DNA from: Verrucomicrobiaceae bacterium UBA7681
Lineage (GTDB): Bacteria > Verrucomicrobiota > Verrucomicrobiia > Verrucomicrobiales > Verrucomicrobiaceae
DNA: 34,002 nt
NCBI GenBank assembly: GCA_002482965.1
Contig: DLGZ01000024.1
Span: forward strand, 14,478-48,479
Direction: 5' to 3'
Shown here: positions 17,404 to 23,658 of the stretch, in pieces
Numbering within the stretch: the first letter of the stretch is position 1
Layout: every line of letters begins with the position of its first letter
Position numbers and translations under genes: made by a program
The notes under the pieces: model-generated
The model's input: only the letters and a program-made list of their open reading frames with translations
The model's database searches: none
Told to the model about the DNA's origin: nothing

Positions 17404-18453
17404 ATGCTTAGCCGAGTCGCAGACAGCATTTACTGGATGGCACGCTATGTCGAGCGTGCGGAAAACCTCTCACGCCTCCTGCTTTCCACGCAGGATCTCC
17501 TGCTCGATGCCGGAGCTGAGGGCGTCGATGAAGCGCAGTTCTGGCAGCCCCTCCTCGCCACCACCGGCGATGAAGAGGCGTACTCCAAGCTGCACAAGAA
17601 AATCAAAGGCAAGGACGTTACCGAATTCCTCGCCCTCCGTGCCGACAATCCCAACTCCATGCTCAACAGCATCCGGGCCGCACGCGAAAACGCGCGCACC
17701 GTGCGGGATCAGATCTCCGATGAAATCTGGGAGTCGTTGAACTCCCTGCGGCTCTTCGTTGAATCCGCCGAAGGCAAGGCCATGCACCGCACCCAGAGCG
17801 CCGCATTCTATGAGCGCGTGCTCCGTGGTTCCTATCAGTTTCAAGGCATCGCAGATTCCACCACTCCCCGGGGTGAAATCTGGCACTTCCTCCGCCTCGG
17901 CACCTGCCTGGAGCGTGCGGACAAAATGTCCCGCCTGCTGGACACCTGCTCCGGCTTGTCCCTCGAACTGCCGCCCCATGCGCAGGCCAGACCGCTGCGC
18001 TGGGCCGCGCTGCTGCGCTCCTGTTCCGCCTGGCATGCGTTTCAGGCTCATCACCGCCGCCTCGTTCCATCCAAAATCATCGCCTATCTGCTGCTCGACG
18101 AGACCTTCCCGCGTTCCATCGCCTGCTGTGTCGCCGAAGCTGAATCCGCCCTGAAATCGCTCTGTTCGGATGCCGGACTGAAAGGCATGCCCTTGCCTCT
18201 GCGTCATGTGGGTCGTTTGCGTGCCGATCTGGCCTACACCACCGTCGAAGAAGTCCTCGCCACCGGCTTGCATGAATACATCGACGATTTGCAGTCACGC
18301 CTGAATCAAATCGGTGAAGCCATCTTCCAGACCTTCGTGCAGCATGCAGATCTCTCGCAGTTGCCTGAGGAGACCCCGGCGGAAAGCATCGCGTTAGGCG
18401 CCTACCATGTCCAAGCGGGCGAAGATCTCCAGGTTCAGCAGCAGAAGCAGTAA
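17404..18453 (+). CDS. Alpha-E domain protein (DUF403)
   Basis: 349 residues, nearly all predicted helix. The N-terminus MLSRVADSIYWMARYVERAENLSRLL is the alpha-E signature and aligns with the C-terminal half of the fused protein (SRVANHLYWLGRYAERAES). Other conserved stretches are NARTVRDQISDEIWESLN and HFLRLGTCLERADKMSRLLD. COG2307 proteins are always found with circularly permuted ATP-grasp ligases and are assumed to be partner subunits; no catalytic activity is known. The start lies 9 bases after the ATP-grasp stop, supporting co-translation and complex formation. The last 40 residues are acidic and Gln-rich and probably disordered. Confidence 0.9.
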   Translation: MLSRVADSIYWMARYVERAENLSRLLLSTQDLLLDAGAEGVDEAQFWQPLLATTGDEEAYSKLHKKIKGKDVTEFLALRADNPNSMLNSIRAARENARTVRDQISDEIWESLNSLRLFVESAEGKAMHRTQSAAFYERVLRGSYQFQGIADSTTPRGEIWHFLRLGTCLERADKMSRLLDTCSGLSLELPPHAQARPLRWAALLRSCSAWHAFQAHHRRLVPSKIIAYLLLDETFPRSIACCVAEAESALKSLCSDAGLKGMPLPLRHVGRLRADLAYTTVEEVLATGLHEYIDDLQSRLNQIGEAIFQTFVQHADLSQLPEETPAESIALGAYHVQAGEDLQVQQQKQ

Positions 18454-18485
18454 ACACATCGTCGGCATCTCCTGCTGCACGCGAC

Positions 18486-19337
18486 ATGCGATTCCGAGTC
18501 TTCCATCGCACCCGCTACGTTTACCGCGTGGCGGTGCGTGACAGCTACAACGAAGTCAGGCTGCGGCCCGTCACGGACGATAAATCGCGCCTCGAATTCT
18601 TTCTGCTGAACGTCCATCCGCCCGCACGGCTCCAGCACTTCCGCGACAACTGGCTCAACTACGTCCACTACTTCGACATTGCAGAGCCGCACACCGATCT
18701 GATCATCGAGTCGCAGGCAACGATCAACACCACCAATCCCTACAAGGATGGCAAACCGCTCGGAGTGCCCTTTGATGCGCTCAAAAGCGGCATGGACGAA
18801 ATGGTCGCACCTTTTCTCGGCGACAGCCGCTACGTGGCCGTCTCGCCGGAAGTCTGGCGTCTGGGCATCGACATCCGCAACGACAGCGACGACATCTTTG
18901 AAACCGCCGAGGCGGTGATGCATCACATCTACCGCGAGTGGAAGTATGAGCCGAACAGCACCACGGCCTCCACTCACATGAACGAGGTCCTGGAGAAAAA
19001 GCAGGGCGTCTGCCAGGACTTCGCCCACCTCATGATCGGCATCTGCCGCTCGCTTGGCATTCCAGCACGCTACGTCAGTGGTTATCTCTACAACGGCCCC
19101 GAAGCGCAGTTGCGCGGTGCCCAGGCTTCCCACGCTTGGTGTGAGGTCCATGTCCCGGGAAAAGGCTGGTTCGGCCTCGACCCCACCAACGACACCCTGG
19201 CCGATGAACGCCACATCCTCATCGCCACCGGCCGTGATTACCAGGATGCCGCCCCCGTCTCCGGCCACTTCGACGGCCCGCCCGGTGCAACGACGGCCCT
19301 TCAGGTCGAACTCGAAGTACAGCGGTTGGATGCATAA
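18486..19337 (+). CDS. Transglutaminase-like cysteine peptidase, third copy
   Basis: 283 residues. The N-terminal beta domain starts MRFRVFHRTRYVYRVAVRDS; the core contains QGVCQDFAHLMIGICRSLG (Cys176), QASHAWCEVHVPGKGW (His216) and LDPTND (Asp232), an intact triad. It lacks a signal peptide. It closes the second half of the cluster, 32 bases after the alpha-E gene, so each half now has ATP-grasp, alpha-E and a transglutaminase. A C-terminal Ala/Pro/Gly-rich tail follows the DERHILIATGRDY block common to this subfamily. The role is inferred: processing of the ligase product, or a peptide transfer. Confidence 0.88.
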   Translation: MRFRVFHRTRYVYRVAVRDSYNEVRLRPVTDDKSRLEFFLLNVHPPARLQHFRDNWLNYVHYFDIAEPHTDLIIESQATINTTNPYKDGKPLGVPFDALKSGMDEMVAPFLGDSRYVAVSPEVWRLGIDIRNDSDDIFETAEAVMHHIYREWKYEPNSTTASTHMNEVLEKKQGVCQDFAHLMIGICRSLGIPARYVSGYLYNGPEAQLRGAQASHAWCEVHVPGKGWFGLDPTNDTLADERHILIATGRDYQDAAPVSGHFDGPPGATTALQVELEVQRLDA

Positions 19338-19362
19338 TTCCTCGCGAGAATCTTCCGTTGTC

Positions 19363-19419
19363 TTTCCAACCCTGCCCGCTACATTTCAGTCACAGCGGGC
19401 CGCGCAACGGGGTTGGAAA
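19363..19419. other. Nested stem-loop after the transglutaminase cluster
   Basis: The outer arms TTTCCAACCC (19363-19372) and GGGTTGGAAA (19410-19419) are exact complements, and inside them GCCCGCT (19374-19380) pairs with AGCGGGC (19394-19400). The right side carries a 9-base internal loop. It begins 26 bases after the cluster's last stop. There is no T-run, so it may be a processed 3' end, a Rho-type boundary or part of the kdsA leader. Confidence 0.5.
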
Positions 19420-19430
19420 TAGTCAAAACC

Positions 19431-19470
19431 GATTCTGGAGCGAGGCTCCCAGAATCAATATTAAGTTTTT
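19431..19470 (+). terminator. Hairpin with T-rich tail directly before kdsA
   Basis: GATTCTGG (19431-19438) pairs with CCAGAATC (19449-19456), extended inside by GAGC/GCTC with a one-base overlap. The following bases AATATTAAGTTTTT end one base before the kdsA ATG. It looks like an intrinsic terminator for the upstream cluster, or an attenuator/leader hairpin controlling kdsA; its contact with the start codon makes the second reading possible. Confidence 0.45.
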
Positions 19471-20307
19471 ATGGGGTTGTTCTCTCTTCCGGTGGTGAAA
19501 ATAGGGTCTGTGTCGATGGATGGCACGGAACCGGTCCTGATGCTTGGCCCTTGCGTGATCGAGAGCGAGGAATTCATCTGGGACGTGGCCGAAAAGCTCG
19601 GCGCCATGGCGCAGCAGCACGGCTGGCGCTGGATTTTCAAAGCCTCCTACGACAAGGCCAACCGCAGCGCCATTTCCTCCTATCGCGGTCTCGGCTGTGA
19701 GGCTGGCTGCAAGCTCCTGGCCCAGATCGGTGCGAAACTTGGCGTGCCAGTGACCACCGACGTCCACAGCGTCGAAGAAGTCAAACAAGCCGCGGAACAC
19801 ATCGACCTCCTGCAAATCCCCGCCTTTCTCTGTCGCCAGACAGATTTGATCGTCGCAGCGGGGGAATCCGGCCGCGCCGTCAATGTCAAAAAAGGCCAGT
19901 TCCTCGCCCCATGGGACGTGCGCAACATCGCCGACAAACTCGCCAGCGTCGGCTGCCAAAACTTCATGTTCACCGAGCGCGGCACCACCTTTGGCTACAA
20001 CAACCTCGTCGCCGACATGCGTTCCCTCTACTGGATGCGGGAGCTCGGCTATCGCGTCGTCATGGATGCCACGCACAGCGTGCAGCGCCCCGGTGGCCTC
20101 GGCACCGCGACCGGCGGCGATGGCAAACTGGCCCCGGTGCTCGCCCGTGCAGCCGTGGCCACAGGCTGCGACGGCGTGTTCATGGAAACTCACCCTGATC
20201 CGGCCAACGCCTTTTCAGACGGCCCCAACCAAATCCCACTTTCGCAGATCGCCGAAGTGGTCGAAACCTTGCGGAAAATTCATGGCCTCGTTCGTGACAT
20301 CACTTGA
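19471..20307 (+). CDS. kdsA: 3-deoxy-8-phosphooctulonate (Kdo-8-P) synthase, metal-dependent class
   Basis: 278 residues, normal for the family. It condenses phosphoenolpyruvate with arabinose-5-phosphate to Kdo-8-phosphate for the LPS inner core. Motifs: LGPCVIESEEF, FKASYDKANRSAISSYRG, LQIPAFLCRQTDL, VNVKKGQFLAPWDVRN, FTERGTTFGYNNLVADMRSL, DATHSVQRPGG and CDGVFMETHPDP. Cys28 in GPC replaces the Asn of the E. coli-type enzyme, marking the metal-dependent (Aquifex-like) class, which also uses the His of DATHS and the Glu of METHP. The upstream residues VVKIGS align with known KdsA N-termini, supporting the ATG at 19471. The 3' end overlaps the lptC-like gene by 26 bases. Confidence 0.96.
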   Translation: MGLFSLPVVKIGSVSMDGTEPVLMLGPCVIESEEFIWDVAEKLGAMAQQHGWRWIFKASYDKANRSAISSYRGLGCEAGCKLLAQIGAKLGVPVTTDVHSVEEVKQAAEHIDLLQIPAFLCRQTDLIVAAGESGRAVNVKKGQFLAPWDVRNIADKLASVGCQNFMFTERGTTFGYNNLVADMRSLYWMRELGYRVVMDATHSVQRPGGLGTATGGDGKLAPVLARAAVATGCDGVFMETHPDPANAFSDGPNQIPLSQIAEVVETLRKIHGLVRDIT

Positions 20308-20833
20308 GCGGCTCTACCGCCGCAGGCTCGCGATTTCCATCACCCTCGGTGTGCTGGCGGGACTCGTCATGTTTGCCGCCGCCCAGCAGCCGGCACCGGC
20401 AGACTCCGGCATCGGCGCTTTTTTGCAGATGGTCCCCCCGGGAGCCGTGAACAAAGGCGCGGTCATCCCCTCCTTCGACTCCACCGGCCGTCGCACCTCG
20501 CTCATCACCGCAGACATGCTCCGTCGGGTGGATGACGAACGCATCTACGCGGAAAACCTCGTGGTGCAGATGTTCAATGCCGATCCCAAAAACGACATGC
20601 GCATCGACTTGAAGACCGCCTTTTATCAGATGGTCGGGAGTGGTGGCGTGCTGCGCAGCACGGAACGCAGCCATGTCAGCAGTCCCACCTTCGACATTGA
20701 AGGTGACAGCCTCATCTTTGACACCGCCAAAAACCAGGGCCGCATGACTGGAAACATCCACATGGTCATCTTTGACAGCAGCACTCTCAGCGGCGAGGTA
20801 CCACCCCCCGCTGCATCACTCCCCACCAAGTGA
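20282..20833 (+). CDS. LptC-like LPS export protein, membrane-anchored
   Basis: 183 residues from the ATG at 20282, inside the kdsA 3' end (26-base overlap, different frame). A basic N-terminus (SLERLYRRRLA) leads into one hydrophobic segment, about residues 16-33, giving an inner-membrane anchor with a periplasmic domain. Residues 45-175 show beta-jellyroll style repeats (ERIYAENLVVQMFNAD, THV/SSPTFDIEGDSLIFD, GRMTGNIHMVIFD) like LptC/LptA proteins. Sequence similarity to classic LptC is weak; the call rests on fold-like pattern plus its place between kdsA and the OstA-like and lptB genes. It would relay LPS from the ABC transporter to LptA. The next gene starts 1 base after its stop. Confidence 0.68.
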   Translation: MASFVTSLERLYRRRLAISITLGVLAGLVMFAAAQQPAPADSGIGAFLQMVPPGAVNKGAVIPSFDSTGRRTSLITADMLRRVDDERIYAENLVVQMFNADPKNDMRIDLKTAFYQMVGSGGVLRSTERSHVSSPTFDIEGDSLIFDTAKNQGRMTGNIHMVIFDSSTLSGEVPPPAASLPTK

Positions 20834-20834
20834 C

Positions 20835-21824
20835 ATGAAGACGCCCTCCATTCTGTACATTGCCCTGCTGCTCAGCAGCGTTGGCGCGTTGGCACAAGGC
20901 CCGGGCGGCTCTCGTCCGCTCTTTGATTTTCGCAAAAAGAAGCTGGATGAAGAGACCAAAGCCAAAGCGATTGATGCGGCCAAAGAGGCCGTCAAGCAGG
21001 TGCCGGATGACGTGAAGGACAAGGCCAAGGAACTGCTGTTGCTCTCCCCTGAAAGCGCTGAAATGCGCCAGAAGGCGTTGCAAGCAGCGCAGGGAATGAT
21101 GCAGGGCAGTTCTCCTGGCACGGCAGGGGCGACTTCGCCCGCCCCAGACACAGCCCCTCCTCCACCATCCCCCATGGCTGCCGTGGTTGAGACGCCCCCT
21201 CCGCCCTCCGGCCCGCAGCCAAAACTTTTGCAGCCCTTGAACCTGGACGAGGCTCCAAAAGCCACCAAAGGCCAGATCGACATCACCGCGACCAAGAGCT
21301 CCTTCTTTGATGCCAATAACAGTTATGGCATTTTTACCGGCGATGTGAAAGCACGTCACCCCCAGATGTACATCGAATGCGAAGAGTTGGAGCTCTTCAT
21401 GACCAAACAGGAAGGCGGAGTCCTCGGAGCCCCCAAGCCCAAAAAAGTCGGCCCGGCGGCCAAAGACGCGGACATCCTCGCCGCTCCCAAAAAACCTGCC
21501 AACACCGCACCCCCCATCGACAAGGCGGATGCACGCGGACCGATGGTCACCATCGAGAAGATTTCCGAGGATGGTGAACTTCAGATCGGCCACTGCAAGC
21601 ACCTGATCTATGATGGCAAAACCGAAAGAACCACCCTGCTCGAATGGCCGCAGGTTCAGGCTGGCAATCAGTTGCACAAGGCCACTGAAGCAGGCTGCAT
21701 CATGATCATCGAGAAGAACGGCAAGCTTACGACCACGGGTGGACATGAGACGATCATTCTCCAGGGAGATGAAGTCACGCCCCGGAGGAACGGTCTGAAT
21801 TCGCCCGCACCCGCACCGCAGTAA
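20835..21824 (+). CDS. LptA/OstA-like periplasmic LPS transport protein with long N-terminal extension
   Basis: 329 residues from the ATG at 20835. Residues 1-20 are a signal peptide ending ALA. Residues 30-90 are charged and helical (TKAKAIDAAKEAVKQVP), 95-140 are Pro/Ala-rich linker, and from about 145 the OstA-type beta strands begin: ITATKSSFFDANNSYGIFTG, VKARHPQMYIECEELELFM, then a Lys/Pro/Ala-rich insert (about 195-235) and further strands GELQIGHCKHLIYDG and MIIEKNGKLTTTGGHETIIL. The mature protein would bridge the periplasm carrying LPS. Typical LptA is about 180 residues, so the helical and proline-rich additions are unusual. It is followed 2 bases later by lptB. Confidence 0.75.
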   Translation: MKTPSILYIALLLSSVGALAQGPGGSRPLFDFRKKKLDEETKAKAIDAAKEAVKQVPDDVKDKAKELLLLSPESAEMRQKALQAAQGMMQGSSPGTAGATSPAPDTAPPPPSPMAAVVETPPPPSGPQPKLLQPLNLDEAPKATKGQIDITATKSSFFDANNSYGIFTGDVKARHPQMYIECEELELFMTKQEGGVLGAPKPKKVGPAAKDADILAAPKKPANTAPPIDKADARGPMVTIEKISEDGELQIGHCKHLIYDGKTERTTLLEWPQVQAGNQLHKATEAGCIMIIEKNGKLTTTGGHETIILQGDEVTPRRNGLNSPAPAPQ

Positions 21825-21826
21825 AC

Positions 21827-22675
21827 ATGGCTTCGAGAAAGAAAAAAATGAAGGATGAGCGGGGCGGGGAATCTCAGCCCGCCTTCGACCTTGCAGAAAC
21901 CCGTCAGAACGTGTTCGACCCGGGTCAGCCAACGGTCATCACTCCTGACCAGAACACACTGCTCCACACGGAAGGACTGAAGAAAGTCTATGATGGCCGC
22001 GCCGTGGTCAATGGCGTCGACATCGAAGTCAAAAGTGGTGAGATCGTCGGCCTGCTCGGCCCGAACGGTGCCGGCAAAACGACCACCTTCTACATGATCG
22101 TTGGATTGGTTCAGCCTAACGGCGGCAAGGTGATGTTTGATGGCAAAGACACCACCAATCAGCCGATGTACATGCGCTCCAGGCTCGGCATGGGCTATCT
22201 GCCGCAGGAAGAGTCCATCTTCCGCCGCCTCACCGTCCGTGAAAACATCATGGGAGTGATGGAGACCCAGCCCTACACCCGCCAGGAACGTGAGGAGCAG
22301 ACCCAGTCCCTGATGGAAAAATTCGGCATTGATCATGTGGCGGATAATCTGGCCATCACCCTCAGCGGCGGTGAAAAACGCCGTCTCACCATCGCCCGCT
22401 CGCTCGTTACCTCGCCCAAGCTGCTCATGCTCGATGAGCCCTTCAGCGGCGTTGATCCCATCGCCGTCAGCGAAATTCAGGAGATCATCCGCATGCTGCG
22501 CGCCGCCGGCCTTGCCATTCTCATCACCGATCACAACGTGCGTGAGACCCTCAACATCGTGGATCGCGCCTACCTCATCTTTGAGGGCAGGGTGCGCCGC
22601 CACGGCACCAAAGACTTTCTCGTCAATGATGACGAGGCCCGTCGCCTGTATCTGGGCGAAGGATTCACCATGTAA
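21827..22675 (+). CDS. lptB: LPS export ABC transporter ATP-binding protein LptB
   Basis: 282 residues. Walker A GPNGAGKTT at 78-86, Q-loop region LGMGYLPQEESIFRRLTV, signature LSGGEKRR, Walker B LLMLDEPFSGVDP and H-loop ITDHNVRETL are all present, and the LptB-specific ESIFRRLTVRENI and TDHNVRETL segments separate it from amino-acid transporter ATPases. It powers LPS extraction from the inner membrane with LptFG, which are not in the window. About 45 extra charged residues (MASRKKKMKDERGGE...) precede the usual start; no better internal ATG exists before the ATPase domain, so the extension seems real. It ends with GEGFTM, followed 29 bases later by hpf. Confidence 0.95.
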   Translation: MASRKKKMKDERGGESQPAFDLAETRQNVFDPGQPTVITPDQNTLLHTEGLKKVYDGRAVVNGVDIEVKSGEIVGLLGPNGAGKTTTFYMIVGLVQPNGGKVMFDGKDTTNQPMYMRSRLGMGYLPQEESIFRRLTVRENIMGVMETQPYTRQEREEQTQSLMEKFGIDHVADNLAITLSGGEKRRLTIARSLVTSPKLLMLDEPFSGVDPIAVSEIQEIIRMLRAAGLAILITDHNVRETLNIVDRAYLIFEGRVRRHGTKDFLVNDDEARRLYLGEGFTM

Positions 22676-22692
22676 TTTTAATCCAACCCAAA

Positions 22693-22698
22693 AAGGAG
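22693..22698 (+). promoter_or_regulatory. Strong Shine-Dalgarno of hpf
   Basis: AAGGAG is 6 bases before the hpf ATG at 22705. It is the clearest ribosome-binding site in the window, where most genes lack one; this suggests high translation of the hibernation factor. Confidence 0.75.
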
Positions 22699-22704
22699 AA
22701 CACC

Positions 22705-23310
22705 ATGCAAAAACACAACGTCAACCTCCCCATCATCGTCACTGGCCGGCATATGGAAGTCACCGATGCGATCCGCGAATACGCCCATAAAAAGATCGAA
22801 GGACTTCACCTTGATTATCCCCGCATCATTGAGGCCAAGGTCGTGCTCGACGTCCAGACCCATCACCGCCACTTCGCTGAAATCATTCTTTTCTGTGCCG
22901 ACCATATCGTCATTGAAGTGAAGTCCATCACCGAAGACATCTATGCTTCCATCGACGAAAGCGCGGCCAAAATCGCCCGGCGCATGCGCAAGTACAAGAC
23001 CCGCCTGCTCAAAAACCACCGCCCCCGCAAGGAAGTCTCCATCCGCCACATCGAGGAGCAGGTCTTCCATCAGGAAGTGCTGCACACCGAAGAAGAGCAC
23101 GTCGAGCCGTCCTACGTGCACCAGGAGAAGTACAAAATCCGTCCTCTCTATGCTGACGAAGCCATGATGGACCTCGAAATCAGCGATCGCCCCTTCGTGA
23201 TCTTCCACAATCAGAAGACCCACAAGCTCGCCCTGCTGTTCCGCCGCAAGGATGGCGACTACGGCCTCATCGAGCCGGAAATGGAAGCCGCCAACGGCGT
23301 GGCCAAGTAA
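22705..23310 (+). CDS. hpf: Long-form ribosome hibernation promoting factor
   Basis: 201 residues, matching the long HPF type. Residues 8-105 form the ribosome-binding domain (IIVTGRHMEVTDAIREYAHKK, VKSITEDIYASIDESAAKIARRMRKYKTRLLKN). Residues about 145-195 are the dimerisation domain (KIRPLYADEAMMDLEISDRP, FVIFHNQKTHKLALLFRRKDG, YGLIEPEM). Long HPF binds 30S subunits in the cytoplasm and joins two 70S ribosomes as inactive 100S dimers in stationary phase. It follows lptB as in the E. coli lptB-rpoN-hpf order but with rpoN missing. A strong Shine-Dalgarno precedes it and a hairpin terminator follows, so it probably ends the transcript. Confidence 0.95.
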   Translation: MQKHNVNLPIIVTGRHMEVTDAIREYAHKKIEGLHLDYPRIIEAKVVLDVQTHHRHFAEIILFCADHIVIEVKSITEDIYASIDESAAKIARRMRKYKTRLLKNHRPRKEVSIRHIEEQVFHQEVLHTEEEHVEPSYVHQEKYKIRPLYADEAMMDLEISDRPFVIFHNQKTHKLALLFRRKDGDYGLIEPEMEAANGVAK

Positions 23311-23341
23311 GGCCCGCTCAGTCGATCAACTCACTCACGGA

Positions 23342-23370
23342 GCGGCCTGAATTCAGGCCGCTTCTTTTTT
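23342..23370 (+). terminator. Rho-independent terminator of hpf
   Basis: The 20-base perfect palindrome GCGGCCTGAATTCAGGCCGC (23342-23361) is followed by TTCTTTTTT. It lies 31 bases after the hpf stop. Its right arm and T-run coincide with the reverse complement of the stop and final codons (KKEAA) of the decayed acyltransferase tail described next. Confidence 0.85.
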
Positions 23371-23427
23371 GTAGCTGGTCAGGTATTTGAGGCAGTTTTT
23401 CTCGCCCAAGTACTCGGGGAGCAGTCG
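23353..23427 (-). pseudogene. Remnant of the 3' end of an acyltransferase paralogue
   Basis: On the minus strand these 24 codons plus stop read RLLPEYLGEKNC, LKYLTSYKKEAA. The intact gene at 23659-25467 ends RLLAKYMGEENC, RQYLASHKKEAA, with the same stop, no gaps and 16 of 24 residues identical; the last 18 bases are identical. Immediately upstream the frame meets TAA and similarity stops. The codon-wise divergence suggests a former functional paralogue rather than a recent copy of the end. The rest of the gap to 23579 shows nothing recognisable. Confidence 0.7.
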
Positions 23428-23579
23428 TGATTAATAGTATATCATACCATGATTCATTGAAAGCAGCCTGGCTGAATGTCCTCAGAGAATGCAGTTGCTC
23501 GCTGCTTCCATGAGGCCTGAAGCTCCGCCTTTTCTTGTCGCGGTGTTGCTCTCTTTCGTCATCTCGTTCCGCATTACAA

Positions 23580-23644
23580 CAGCCCTGAAGGGGCTGCGGA
23601 TTATAGCCCAGGGTCAGCCGAGCCTCAGCGAGGCGACCCTGGGT
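23580..23644. repeat. REP-like palindromic element
   Basis: Two hairpins lie side by side: CAGCCC/GGGCTG (23580-23585 and 23591-23596), then CCCAGGGTC (23607-23615) pairing with GACCCTGGG (23635-23643), with an inner stem GCCTC/GAGGC (23622-23634). The spacing and compact nested palindromes are those of interspersed REP/BIME-type elements. A run of nine Cs follows (23647-23655). No second copy is present in the window. Confidence 0.6.
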
Positions 23645-23658
23645 TGCCCCCCCCCAAC

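Noticed and set aside
23428..23462. AT-rich TGGTATGATATACT on the minus strand as an extended -10 promoter
   Set aside because: It would drive only the 24-codon remnant, has no -35 box, and AT-rich chance matches are easy in decayed DNA.
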